From Oscillospiraceae bacterium (GTDB taxonomy: Bacteria; Bacillota; Clostridia; Oscillospirales; Ruminococcaceae), in assembly GCA_017427265.1 (NCBI GenBank), contig JAFRTG010000009.1, positions 22,882 to 86,881 of the forward strand: a stretch of DNA of 64,000 nucleotides, written 5' to 3'. Position numbers and translations under genes: made by a program. The notes below the pieces were generated by a model that saw only the letters and a list, made by a program, of their open reading frames with translations, was not told where the DNA came from and made no database searches. Position 1 is the stretch's first letter; every line of letters starts with the position of its first letter. Below, in pieces: positions 18,738 through 27,175 of the stretch.

Positions 18738-19601
18738 ATGCTGGTATCTGCAAAAGAAATGCTGAACAAAGCCAGAGACGGCAAGTATGCTGTCGGTCAG
18801 TTCAACATCAACAACCTCGAATGGACAAAAGCAATCCTGCTCACCGCGCAGGAGCTGAACTCCCCTGTGATCCTCGGTGTCTCTGAAGGCGCCGGCAAGT
18901 ATATGTGCGGCTATACGACAGTTGTCGGTATGGTCAAGGGCATGATCAATGAGCTGGGCATCACCGTTCCGGTTGCACTGCATCTCGATCACGGTACCTT
19001 CGAGGGCGCAAAGGCCTGCATCAACGCCGGCTTCTCGTCCATCATGTTCGACGGTTCTCACTATCCGATCGAGGAGAACATTGCAAAGACCACCGCACTC
19101 GTCAACACCTGCGACGTGCTCGGCATCTCCCTTGAGGCAGAGGTCGGCTCCATCGGCGGCGAGGAAGACGGCGTCATCGGCAGAGGCGAATGCGCCGATC
19201 CCGATGAGTGCAAAGCTGTTGCTGATCTGGGCGTCACAATGCTGGCTGCCGGCATCGGTAATATCCACGGCAAATATCCGGATAACTGGGAAGGCCTCAG
19301 CTTTGAGACCCTCGCAGCCATCAAGGAGAAGGTCGGAGATATGCCGCTCGTTCTGCACGGCGGTACCGGCATTCCGGACGACATGATCAAGAAGGCAATC
19401 TCCCTCGGCGTTGCAAAGATCAATGTCAACACCGAGTGCCAGTGGGCTTTCCAGGAAGCAACCAGAAAGTACATCGAAGAGGGCAAGGATCTGCAGGGCA
19501 AGGGCTTCGATCCGCGTAAGCTGCTCGCTCCGGGCTTTGAGGCCATCAAGGCAAAGGTCAAGGAGAAGATGGAGCTCTTCGGTTCTGTCGGCAAGGCTTA
19601 A
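18738..19601 (+). CDS. fba: class II fructose-1,6-bisphosphate aldolase
   Basis: A 287-residue zinc-dependent aldolase that cleaves fructose 1,6-bisphosphate into dihydroxyacetone phosphate and glyceraldehyde 3-phosphate. Motifs are GQFNINN, the metal-binding LHLDHGTFEGAKACINAGFSSIMFDGSHYP, EAEVGSIGGEEDG, HGGTGIPDDMIKKAI and KINVNTECQ. Codon use is strongly biased, as in highly expressed genes. AGGAGGAATTATCA precedes the ATG. It is a single-gene unit with its own promoter and terminator. Confidence 0.97.
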   Translation: MLVSAKEMLNKARDGKYAVGQFNINNLEWTKAILLTAQELNSPVILGVSEGAGKYMCGYTTVVGMVKGMINELGITVPVALHLDHGTFEGAKACINAGFSSIMFDGSHYPIEENIAKTTALVNTCDVLGISLEAEVGSIGGEEDGVIGRGECADPDECKAVADLGVTMLAAGIGNIHGKYPDNWEGLSFETLAAIKEKVGDMPLVLHGGTGIPDDMIKKAISLGVAKINVNTECQWAFQEATRKYIEEGKDLQGKGFDPRKLLAPGFEAIKAKVKEKMELFGSVGKA

Positions 19602-19610
19602 TCATATTGC

Positions 19611-19645
19611 AAAGGCTGTCCGGTGCACCCGGACAGCCTTTTTCT
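19611..19645 (+). terminator. terminator of fba
   Basis: A 13-bp perfect stem (AAAGGCTGTCCGG / CCGGACAGCCTTT), 5-nt loop and T-run directly after the gene. Confidence 0.9.
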
Positions 19646-19647
19646 GC

Positions 19648-19676
19648 TTGACAAATCTCGCAAAACTTGATATAAT
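19648..19676 (+). promoter_or_regulatory. consensus promoter of tRNA-Leu
   Basis: TTGACA (19648-19653), 17-bp spacer, TATAAT (19671-19676): a perfect sigma-A consensus, 21 bp ahead of the tRNA. Confidence 0.85.
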
Positions 19677-19697
19677 ATTGTTGCGCGTTTCAAAAAA

Positions 19698-19779
19698 GCA
19701 CCTGTGGCGGAACTGGCAGACGCGATGGATTTAGGTTCCATTTCCAACCGGAGTGCAGGTTCAAGTCCTGTCAGGTGCA
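19698..19779 (+). tRNA. tRNA-Leu (anticodon TAG)
   Basis: An 82-nt class II tRNA. The acceptor stem pairs GCACCTG with CAGGTGC, with discriminator A79. The anticodon stem ATGGA/TCCAT holds loop TTTAGGT, so the anticodon is TAG at 19732-19734. A short variable arm follows, then T-loop TTCAAGT. CCA is not encoded. Confidence 0.95.
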
Positions 19780-19783
19780 TCAA

Positions 19784-19816
19784 GCGGGTTCTCCATACCG
19801 GAGAACCCGCTGTTTT
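19784..19816 (+). terminator. terminator of tRNA-Leu
   Basis: An 11-bp stem GCGGGTTCTCC / GGAGAACCCGC, 5-nt loop, then TGTTTTTT. Confidence 0.88.
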
Positions 19817-20328
19817 TTCTGCTTTATTTCGGAATCAAAAAATTTTCGCTGTAAAATCATTTGCTTTTTGATGCTCACAATTCTGATGCCGGAGTCTGCA
19901 CATCCGAAAGCATTTTTCTGTTCTCCGTCTGATTCATCTGCGATAACTGATTTCACAAAAATCCAAGCAGCGCATCCATACAGTTCGCATATGACAATTT
20001 TATTGCATCCGAAGCGGAAGGCGCAAGATTTTTTGTTCTGATATCTGTTTTCAGTTTTGGGTCATTCCGCGTTTTATGGCACAGCACAGACATTTTCTCG
20101 TTTCTGTAAAAAACTCGTGCTGTTCTTTTCCTGATTCAGTATGATCCTTCTCTATACGCACTGAATTCCATATTGTCCATTTATACCGGCAAGATGATAA
20201 TAATTCAAAGCCTCCGTCTGTTTTTATCATAGTATTTGTATATTAAAACATTAACCGTTTCTGTGTGCAAATCCGTGGCATATTTAACATATCCTACACA
20301 TAAAACAAAACAGAAAACTATTTAATGC
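19817..20328. other. AT-rich intergenic stretch without a gene
   Basis: I see no supported gene on either strand. The open readings here lack ribosome sites and coding character. The stretch grows AT-rich toward its right end, where the repeat boxes and promoter of the secreted-protein gene begin. Confidence 0.6.
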
Positions 20329-20388
20329 GGAGAATTCCGAAGATATCGGGAGATATCCGGAGAATTCAAGAGATATCGCATCATATTT
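20329..20388. repeat. two imperfect 30-bp direct repeats upstream of a promoter
   Basis: GGAGAATTC occurs at 20329-20337 and 20359-20367, exactly 30 bp apart, each followed by AGATATC boxes (20341, 20351 and 20371). The array ends about 25 bp upstream of the -35 box at 20413, a position suited to an activator. Confidence 0.6.
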
Positions 20389-20412
20389 TATGATAAACGT
20401 CATTTTCCGGAA

Positions 20413-20442
20413 TTGACTTTTGATTCCCTGCCAAGGTATAAT
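20413..20442 (+). promoter_or_regulatory. promoter of the small secreted-protein gene
   Basis: TTGACT (20413-20418), 18-bp spacer, TATAAT (20437-20442). The implied leader is about 100 nt. Confidence 0.75.
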
Positions 20443-20550
20443 GACGATGCAATTGCAAAGCACATATCCTATTCTTTACACATACACTCCGGACTGTATC
20501 ACTACATCACATTTACATTTCACATTACATCGAAAGGAAAGTACATCACA

Positions 20551-20895
20551 ATGAAATTCAAGAAGATTACGACAATCATGCTCGCAGCAGTTGCTGCATT
20601 CTCTGCAATCGGCGCAACCACCGCAAGCGCAGTAACCGGTTCCTACAATAAGGGTTATTCCCGTTCTCATAACGGCATTGACTTTGTTCAGGGCTGGGGC
20701 AAAGCAAGCGGAGACTACTGGGTCAATTACGGCTACCTCGCAATCAAGGGCGGCGGACAGAACACTGCAACCGGTTCCAGAACCTATAAGATCACCGGCA
20801 AGGTTGCTGACTCCGCTTGCAACTATGGTTACGGTATGATGGAATTCTGCCGCTACTATAACGGCACAGTCTATCACTATGTCCGTGGTCTCTAA
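20551..20895 (+). CDS. small secreted protein, possibly bacteriocin-like
   Basis: A 114-residue protein with a clear signal peptide (MKFKKITTIMLAAVAAFSAIGATTASA). The mature part of about 88 residues is rich in Gly, Tyr, Asn and Ser, with two Cys (SACNYG, MEFCRYY) that could form a disulfide. I do not recognise the family. Size, aromatic and Gly content, and an ABC exporter set 1.8 kb downstream resemble lactococcin 972-like loci, but no signature motif confirms it. The ATG follows CGAAAGGAAAGTACATCACA. Confidence 0.75.
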   Translation: MKFKKITTIMLAAVAAFSAIGATTASAVTGSYNKGYSRSHNGIDFVQGWGKASGDYWVNYGYLAIKGGGQNTATGSRTYKITGKVADSACNYGYGMMEFCRYYNGTVYHYVRGL

Positions 20896-20934
20896 TTACA
20901 ATCAGTCAAACCATTCTTTTTGACTGACGCATTT

Positions 20935-20972
20935 CTCAGAGGCACTGCAGCATTGACTGCGGTGCCTCCGAG
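20935..20972 (+). terminator. terminator after the small secreted-protein gene
   Basis: A 12-bp stem GAGGCACTGCAG / CTGCGGTGCCTC (one G-T pair) with loop CATTGA, then an AT-rich tail. Confidence 0.7.
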
Positions 20973-21079
20973 TTATATATATTTTTATCACAGCATTACA
21001 AACAGATCTTAAACCTTATCTTTTTTATCATTTACATATCACCGGCAGTTATTTTTTACTTTATACGGAGGAAAACAAC

Positions 21080-22144
21080 ATGCGCAAGCATTTGATATAT
21101 TGTACTGCAATGATCTGCTGCTTCCTGACAGCCTGCGGTACTTCGGAAGCCCCCTTAGTTGATGTAAACAATTCTGCTGAAGAATCCGTATCTTCTGAGA
21201 TTTCTTCGGCAGATTCCAATACAGATGAAGAATCTTCAGACGATCCGTTTGAAGGACTGGATTATGACGCTTTCTACGGCTGCGGATTTGAAAACGGCAC
21301 AGATGCAGACGGAAATCCCGTCATGGCCGATTATGATAATATTCCGGTTGAAAACAATACAATGAGCCTGACGCTTTTTAACCGGATCCAAATGAAGGAA
21401 CCGCCTGCTGAAGGAAAATGCCATGCATATATGCTGATGGGCATCAACGGTCAGCTCTATGATTTTACCGTTGACGGAAAAACAAGCACCAACGGAATTC
21501 TTGAAACAGACATCCCTGTGAATCAGGACGTCAGAGTTCCGTTTGAAGTGAAAGACCTTCCTGCTCAGAGCGGTGAGAATACGTTTGCATTCTATACTGT
21601 TCTGCCAGAATTCAGTACTCGTTCATATGGTATCATGAACTACACCGGCACCTTCCATGCCGATGCAGCAAATGAAGGCGTTCAGCCGGTTCCTCTGACA
21701 GCGGAAGCCGCAATTCAGAATATTGAAACGGATACAGCAGACGGCAAAACACAGGATGAAATCATAAACCCGAACGGCGGCGTAATCCGCATGTTTGATA
21801 AAGATGCCGTGCAGTCCTTTGATGACACGACCGGCACCTGCAAGCTGAAACAATCCACGCAGATTTACTATGAGCTGGTGAACATCAATGATGACAACGG
21901 TCCGAGCAACCGCAGCGGCGTCTGCCTTGCTGTTTTCGACGGAAAGCCGCTGAATATCTGGAACGGCAGTCCGTTTGCAGCTGTCTCCATGAAGGACAAT
22001 GAACTTCTGAAGCGCATCCCGATGACGTCTGATCTGAAGCCCGGCGAAAGCGGACAAATCGGCTGCATTTACTTTGATCTTTCCAACGAGACCGGCGAAC
22101 TGAAAACAGCGCAGATTACTGAAAAAATTACTGTTGCTGAGTAA
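21080..22144 (+). CDS. hypothetical lipoprotein
   Basis: A 354-residue exported lipoprotein: signal MRKHLIYCTAMICCFLTAC with lipobox LTAC, then a Ser/Glu/Asp-rich linker (to about residue 55) that probably spans the wall, then a globular region of about 300 residues with no motif I can name. ATACGGAGGAAAACAAC precedes the ATG. Its place between a secreted protein and an ABC exporter would suit an immunity or sensing role, but this is only context. Confidence 0.8.
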   Translation: MRKHLIYCTAMICCFLTACGTSEAPLVDVNNSAEESVSSEISSADSNTDEESSDDPFEGLDYDAFYGCGFENGTDADGNPVMADYDNIPVENNTMSLTLFNRIQMKEPPAEGKCHAYMLMGINGQLYDFTVDGKTSTNGILETDIPVNQDVRVPFEVKDLPAQSGENTFAFYTVLPEFSTRSYGIMNYTGTFHADAANEGVQPVPLTAEAAIQNIETDTADGKTQDEIINPNGGVIRMFDKDAVQSFDDTTGTCKLKQSTQIYYELVNINDDNGPSNRSGVCLAVFDGKPLNIWNGSPFAAVSMKDNELLKRIPMTSDLKPGESGQIGCIYFDLSNETGELKTAQITEKITVAE

Positions 22145-22339
22145 CGCGGAAGTCTTTAAAAAATTATTAAGAACGCTTGATAACTATTGACTTATTATGT
22201 GTGTTGCACTAAAATATAAATGTATATGCAACGACCGGATACAGTTTGAATTGTACTCAATAGACTTAGCAATATATTATGAGCGTCCGCCTATTTTATA
22301 AACGCATCTATTGATCTGCATGTATACAAAGTATCTATC

Positions 22340-22370
22340 ACGGAGCGCTGTACACAATACAGCGCTCCGT
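22340..22370. other. perfect 13-bp hairpin in the 5' region of a small lipoprotein gene
   Basis: ACGGAGCGCTGTA and its exact complement flank loop CACAA. There is no T-run on the plus strand, so it is either a weak terminator or a leader structure of the gene at 22404. The surrounding 22145-22403 contains nothing else I recognise. Confidence 0.55.
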
Positions 22371-22403
22371 ATATTACGTCACATTTTTAACGAGAATTGA
22401 AAC

Positions 22404-22646
22404 ATGCGACGCACAAAACAAATCATAACAATTTCACTTGCGCTTTCTTCTTTCTTTTTGACTGCCTGCGGTTCAACGCAGCAGCTGATAGATACAGATA
22501 CTATAGAAGAAGCAGGAAAACCAAATGATTTTGATCTGAACGAACGGTATGACTTCACCTTTTTCTACATTGACACAAAAAACGATATACAAAATCCATT
22601 TCTGTTAATTCCAACATCTACTGGAAGTCTGATTGCAACTGAATAA
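22404..22646 (+). CDS. short lipoprotein, possibly truncated
   Basis: An 80-residue reading with a convincing lipoprotein signal (lipobox LTAC at MRRTKQIITISLALSSFFLTACG). The chain then ends after about 55 mature residues with no recognisable domain, so it may be the N-terminal remnant of a longer lipoprotein. The ribosome site is weak (GAGAATTGAAAC). Confidence 0.5.
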   Translation: MRRTKQIITISLALSSFFLTACGSTQQLIDTDTIEEAGKPNDFDLNERYDFTFFYIDTKNDIQNPFLLIPTSTGSLIATE

Positions 22647-22679
22647 CATTCCCTCACACCGCATTACGGAGCAAACAGT

Positions 22680-23813
22680 ATGAAACAAATCACAGGCATC
22701 ATCACCGCAGCGGTCTGTCTGGCCGGCGCTGTCACAACATTGCTGGCCGGAACCGGTACATTTTCAACAAAGAAAACGCTGCCGGGGCAGAACCGGTTCG
22801 GCGGCTGCGGCACGGTTTACGCGGCCAGCATCCAATATCCGTCCGCTTTTTATGATGACACGAACTTTTATTACACGGCAAATTCACCGACATGGGAATG
22901 GCGATTTTCCGAACTCTACGCATACAATCCGGACAAGGATAGCTGCACCAGAGTCTGCGACCGCGTTTCCTGCACACACAAGGAAGATGCCTGCCCGCTG
23001 AGTCCAATCTATCAGAACAGCACTGGTGATATGATTTGCTCGGAGATGGACGGCCTGCTCTATGCCACGCGGGAAACAAGCAAGCATCTGATTCTTTTCT
23101 CGTGGAACCCGCTGACAAATGAGACCAAAGATGTCGCCTCTTATCCGGTCAGCGAAACAATCGAAGACTCCTCCGGCATGACAAGCGAGCGGATGCTTTA
23201 TATCAACTTCATCCGCCGCCTGAACAACGATCAGATCATGATGCTCCGGAACGAGGAGCTCTATATCTGCGACAACAATTTTCAGGATCTCAAGCATTTT
23301 CCGGCGCGCAATGCCATGTTCTTCCTGCAGACAGACGATATCCTCTACTGGACATCGCTGGGCTCCGGCCTGTTCTGCTATCACATGGATACCGGCGAGC
23401 TGGAAGCAGATATTCTGACAACCGTGCTGAACGCCAAACGCACGGTCGTCATATCCGGCGGCGGGCATTTTACGGCTTTCACCTATAAGGATCTGCTGTA
23501 TTTCCCCTATAACAACGCAGTCTATTCCTATAACGGAAAGACAAAGGAAGCTGTTGAAGTTACCAAAACAGACGACTGCAGCGATGCCAACCCCTACCCC
23601 TGCTTCGGGGACGGCAGCAGCCTGTATTACATGCTTGACGGCAAGGTGCGCCGCATGAACCTCGATACAAAAGAGACCGAGGAACTGCCGGAGCTGCCGC
23701 ATGTTCCTGCGTCCAGATTCAAAGATTATCTGCTGGTCATGAAGGATATGCCGGACGGCAATTCCGATGACATCCGCTGCTATGATCTGAACGGGAAGGC
23801 GGTGAACCCATGA
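22680..23813 (+). CDS. exported beta-propeller-like protein of the ABC operon
   Basis: A 377-residue protein with an N-terminal signal or anchor helix, then repeated short strands with Tyr-rich turns (NFYYTANSP, LYATRETS, DILYWTS, LYFPYNNAVYSYNG, SLYYMLDGKVRRM) that resemble propeller-type DUF5050 proteins. A CDRVSCTHKEDAC cluster is present early. Its last codons overlap the permease start (ATGA at 23810), so it belongs to the exporter operon and may be its extracytoplasmic partner. Confidence 0.75.
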   Translation: MKQITGIITAAVCLAGAVTTLLAGTGTFSTKKTLPGQNRFGGCGTVYAASIQYPSAFYDDTNFYYTANSPTWEWRFSELYAYNPDKDSCTRVCDRVSCTHKEDACPLSPIYQNSTGDMICSEMDGLLYATRETSKHLILFSWNPLTNETKDVASYPVSETIEDSSGMTSERMLYINFIRRLNNDQIMMLRNEELYICDNNFQDLKHFPARNAMFFLQTDDILYWTSLGSGLFCYHMDTGELEADILTTVLNAKRTVVISGGGHFTAFTYKDLLYFPYNNAVYSYNGKTKEAVEVTKTDDCSDANPYPCFGDGSSLYYMLDGKVRRMNLDTKETEELPELPHVPASRFKDYLLVMKDMPDGNSDDIRCYDLNGKAVNP

Positions 23814-24982
23814 AATTTGAATTCAAAAAGCTGCTCAGTCACAAGGAGCTGTGGATTGTTCTCGCACTTTCACTGATTGCGCTGCTGCTGCTGACCTTCC
23901 GCTATGATTTCGCAGGATTCTCCGTTCTGAAAGTCACATGGCAGAAACAGCCGCATTATTATAGTATGACCTATCAGGAGGCAGAGCCGATCCTGCAAAA
24001 GGAGCTTGCACAGCTCGGACCGGAAGCACAGAACGAATCCTCACCCAAATTTGCGGAAGCAACGGTTCTGAAGGATTTCCAGTTCTGCATCAATGAATAC
24101 AAACAGCAGGAAGACAAAATGCGGGAACTCGTCATCCAGATGAACAAAGATCTTCAGGAAGCGCAGACCGATTTTGCACGCCGCGATCTGTCACATGCAC
24201 TCAAGCTGTATAACCGTGCGTACCATTACCGCGTCTGCCCCTATAACCGCTTTCTGTTTGCATTCCTGCATATGGAATACGGCGATTATCTCCACTGGCT
24301 GTATCTGCTGCTGATTGTGACGCTGCTCAGTCCGCTGTTCTCCGCAGAATATGAAACCGGCATGTATCAGATTTTGTTTTCCTCGAAAAAAGGCAAAAAA
24401 GCATTGTTCCGGAAAAAAATTCTCGGCGGCGTGCTCGGTGTGAGCGCCGCGGCGTTCATCTACACATTGATCGCATATACAGCACTCTGGATTCACCGCG
24501 GACTCAGCTTTCAGCTCTGGGCGGCACCGATCCAGTGCATCGACCAGTACCGCTACTGTCCCTACGCGCTGACGGTTGCAGAATTCATTCTGCTGACAGT
24601 TCTGATGCGCATTCTGATCGGCTGCTTTGTGCTGGCAATCATAGCGCTGGTCTCCTGCTTCTGCAAAAAGTCGCTTGCCGTATTTGCAGTATCGGGCGGC
24701 GCTGCTGCAATCCCGATGCTGCTGGCCAAGCTGCTGGAGCACAATGCGGAAGGCATGACCGTTCTCAAGCGTCTCGGCCTGATGCGTCTCTCTTATCTGC
24801 GGGATTATCTGATGCGCTATGAAACCGTCAACGTCTGCGGATATCCGGTCAGTCAGATGATGCTTTCGGTACTCTGCACAGTGTTTCTGACTGCATTTGT
24901 TCTGGTCACTGCAAACATCTTCTACACACACAACAATACACACAGAAAGCCGGTGAAAACATGCTCTGCTTCACAGACCTGA
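23810..24982 (+). CDS. ABC-2 type permease, first
   Basis: A 390-residue membrane protein with an N-terminal helix, a soluble helical loop (about 55-150) and five or six further helices, the usual ABC-2 exporter permease layout. HMEYGDYLHWLYLLLIVTLLSPLFSAEYETGMYQ is the typical first cytoplasmic coupling region. It overlaps the ATPase gene by 22 bp and presumably pairs with the second permease at 25824. Confidence 0.82.
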   Translation: MKFEFKKLLSHKELWIVLALSLIALLLLTFRYDFAGFSVLKVTWQKQPHYYSMTYQEAEPILQKELAQLGPEAQNESSPKFAEATVLKDFQFCINEYKQQEDKMRELVIQMNKDLQEAQTDFARRDLSHALKLYNRAYHYRVCPYNRFLFAFLHMEYGDYLHWLYLLLIVTLLSPLFSAEYETGMYQILFSSKKGKKALFRKKILGGVLGVSAAAFIYTLIAYTALWIHRGLSFQLWAAPIQCIDQYRYCPYALTVAEFILLTVLMRILIGCFVLAIIALVSCFCKKSLAVFAVSGGAAAIPMLLAKLLEHNAEGMTVLKRLGLMRLSYLRDYLMRYETVNVCGYPVSQMMLSVLCTVFLTAFVLVTANIFYTHNNTHRKPVKTCSASQT

Positions 24983-25827
24983 CAAAAAAATACGGCAGCT
25001 TTTTCGCGCTGGACCGGTTTCACGCGGAGCTGGACTGCGGCATTTACGCGCTGCTCGGCCCGAACGGTGCCGGCAAAAGCACCATGATGAATATACTGGT
25101 CGGACTGCTTGCGCCGACAGCCGGAACCGTCACATATGACGGCAAAAACATCGAGGAAATGGGCGACTCCTTCCGTGCACTGATTGGCTATATGCCGCAG
25201 TATCCGGGGTTCTATCTGGGATTCACGGCAATGGAGCTGATGCGCTATATGGCAGACATGAAGGGTCTGCCGCGCAAGGATGCCGAAGCACGCTGCAAAG
25301 AGCTGCTGAAATCCGTCAATCTGGCGGATCACGCAAACGAAAAAATCGGAACATTTTCCGGCGGTATGCGGCAGCGTCTGGGACTTGCGCAGGCGCTCAT
25401 CAATGATCCGAAGATTCTGATTCTGGACGAACCGACCGCCGGTCTTGACCCGAAGGAGCGTGTCCGGTTCCGCAACATGATCCGCAGACTGTCGGATAAG
25501 ATCACAGTCATTTTCTGCACGCACATCGTCTCCGATATTGAAACGATCGCCAAGGAAGTCATTCTGATTCACCACGGCAAGCTGCTGCGGCAGGCGCCGA
25601 TTCCGGAGCTCGTGCACGATATGGAGGGTAAGGTCTGGGAGATTCTGCCGGATGCGGATGAAACGGAAACGATGCTCGATCAGTTTCCGCGTTCGAGTCT
25701 GGTCAGCCGCAACATGCAGACGGTCATCCGGATCGTGAACGATACGCAGCCGCACCCGAAGGCCAAAGCCTGTGCGCCGGTGCTGGAGGACGTCTACCTT
25801 TATATGTTCGGAGATAACGGCGTATGA
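24961..25827 (+). CDS. ABC transporter ATP-binding protein
   Basis: A 288-residue ATPase: Walker A GPNGAGKST (33-41), Q-loop region YMPQYPGF, signature FSGGMRQRLGLAQAL, Walker B ILILDEPTAGLDP and switch His in CTHIVSD. The MLCFTDLTKKYGSFFALDRF start and 288-residue length fit CcmA/BcrA-type exporter ATPases. It drives the two permeases on either side. Confidence 0.93.
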   Translation: MLCFTDLTKKYGSFFALDRFHAELDCGIYALLGPNGAGKSTMMNILVGLLAPTAGTVTYDGKNIEEMGDSFRALIGYMPQYPGFYLGFTAMELMRYMADMKGLPRKDAEARCKELLKSVNLADHANEKIGTFSGGMRQRLGLAQALINDPKILILDEPTAGLDPKERVRFRNMIRRLSDKITVIFCTHIVSDIETIAKEVILIHHGKLLRQAPIPELVHDMEGKVWEILPDADETETMLDQFPRSSLVSRNMQTVIRIVNDTQPHPKAKACAPVLEDVYLYMFGDNGV

Positions 25828-26867
25828 AGAACAGCGGACTTTGTTTTCAATTTGAACTGAAAAAGCTGCTGATTGCGCGGAGGGGCTGGCTCATCATTCT
25901 GGCAGCGATTCTGCTGCAGATCGGTCTGGGCTGCTTTTCCAATCCGCATCTGTATGAATACAGCTACGACACCAAGCTCTATGAGCAGTATACCGAAGTC
26001 TATTCCGGGCCGTTCAAGAAATCAAATCTGCGAAAGATGGATGCGAATCAGATTGTTCTGGACAAGATCATGAGCGAACAGACCAAGCCGGATCTTTCCT
26101 CTGTGGATGCCTACGAGAAGCAGTCACGCCGCATTGAGATGGCGTCACAGAAGAGCAGTGTCCTGATGGCAATCCGCGATAAATACGCCTCGTTTGCGGA
26201 TTTCCGCGAACTGGAGCCGGAGCTGACCTATGACCTTGAGCTGACCGACTATATCAAGCGGTTCGGGATGAACTGGGCATCGCTGCTGTGCATTGCCCTG
26301 CTGGTGCCGCTGCTGATGCTCGGTGACAAAAACTGCGGCATGGAACAGATCCTGTTCCCGACGGTCACCGGACAGGCGCGCATTGTACGGGCAAAGCTGC
26401 TGGCAGCCTGTGTAACCGGCGTGGCCGTGACGGCAGTCTGTACGCTGCTGCAGTGGATTCTGTTCTCGCTGCGCTGGAATCTCGGCAAGCTGGATGTGCC
26501 CGTGCAGAGCATCACGGGATATGCACAGTGCAGCCTGCACAGCAGCATCGGCGGAAGCCTGCTGCTTTCGGGCATCGTACAGGTTCTGGCTGTCCCGGCG
26601 GCCGTGCTGATTCTCTGCATCTTTTCGGCGCTGATCCGCAAGGAAGTGCCGGTCGTTGCAGCATCGGTCATTACGGTAGCAATCAGTGCCCTGCTGACGG
26701 AAAAGATTCCGGGGCTGCGCGTGTTCTCGATCGCAAGCCCGCTTTCCTGTATGCAGGCGCTTGCGCAGATGAGCGGCGCCGACCTGATTTTCATGCTGTT
26801 CTTCCTCTGTCTCAAAACAACACTTTTCGCAATGGCAGCATTCTGGCTTGCAAACCGGAAGCGATAA
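25824..26867 (+). CDS. ABC-2 type permease, second
   Basis: A 347-residue membrane protein with the same plan as the upstream permease: one N-terminal helix, a polar loop (about 40-145) and five C-terminal helices. KKLLIARRGWLIILAAILLQ is the typical start. The ATGA overlap with the ATPase gene indicates stoichiometric synthesis. The substrate is unknown; candidates are a peptide, a lipid, or self-protection against a peptide. Confidence 0.8.
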   Translation: MKNSGLCFQFELKKLLIARRGWLIILAAILLQIGLGCFSNPHLYEYSYDTKLYEQYTEVYSGPFKKSNLRKMDANQIVLDKIMSEQTKPDLSSVDAYEKQSRRIEMASQKSSVLMAIRDKYASFADFRELEPELTYDLELTDYIKRFGMNWASLLCIALLVPLLMLGDKNCGMEQILFPTVTGQARIVRAKLLAACVTGVAVTAVCTLLQWILFSLRWNLGKLDVPVQSITGYAQCSLHSSIGGSLLLSGIVQVLAVPAAVLILCIFSALIRKEVPVVAASVITVAISALLTEKIPGLRVFSIASPLSCMQALAQMSGADLIFMLFFLCLKTTLFAMAAFWLANRKR

Positions 26868-26986
26868 GCCTGCGGTCTGATATCTTACAGAAATAAACAA
26901 AGATACGAAAAAAGCAGCACGGTTCCCGCTGTTTTGAACAATCCCGCATTCCGTTTTGTATATTCAAACGAATTTCGCGGATATTG

Positions 26987-27015
26987 TTTACAACCCGCTG
27001 TTTTCATGGTATAAT
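26987..27015 (+). promoter_or_regulatory. promoter of the helicase-like gene
   Basis: TTTACA (26987-26992), 17-bp spacer, TATAAT (27010-27015), giving a leader of about 150 nt in which I see no gene. The rest of the 26868-27175 gap holds nothing else I can name. Confidence 0.65.
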
Positions 27016-27175
27016 TGCAGCAGAAGGGAATATATTTCCCGCAAACGGCATTCAAACTGCCGGCCGTTCCGTTATCACAAACAAAGAGTGCACTTGCTCC
27101 GGCAAGGGCATCTCTTTTTTGTAACTATTCATCACACTACTTCATCACACCATCAGCTGCAGAAAGGAACGTATC

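Noticed and set aside
19775-20041. 88-codon reading after tRNA-Leu
   Set aside because: It starts inside the tRNA and its terminator, with no ribosome site.
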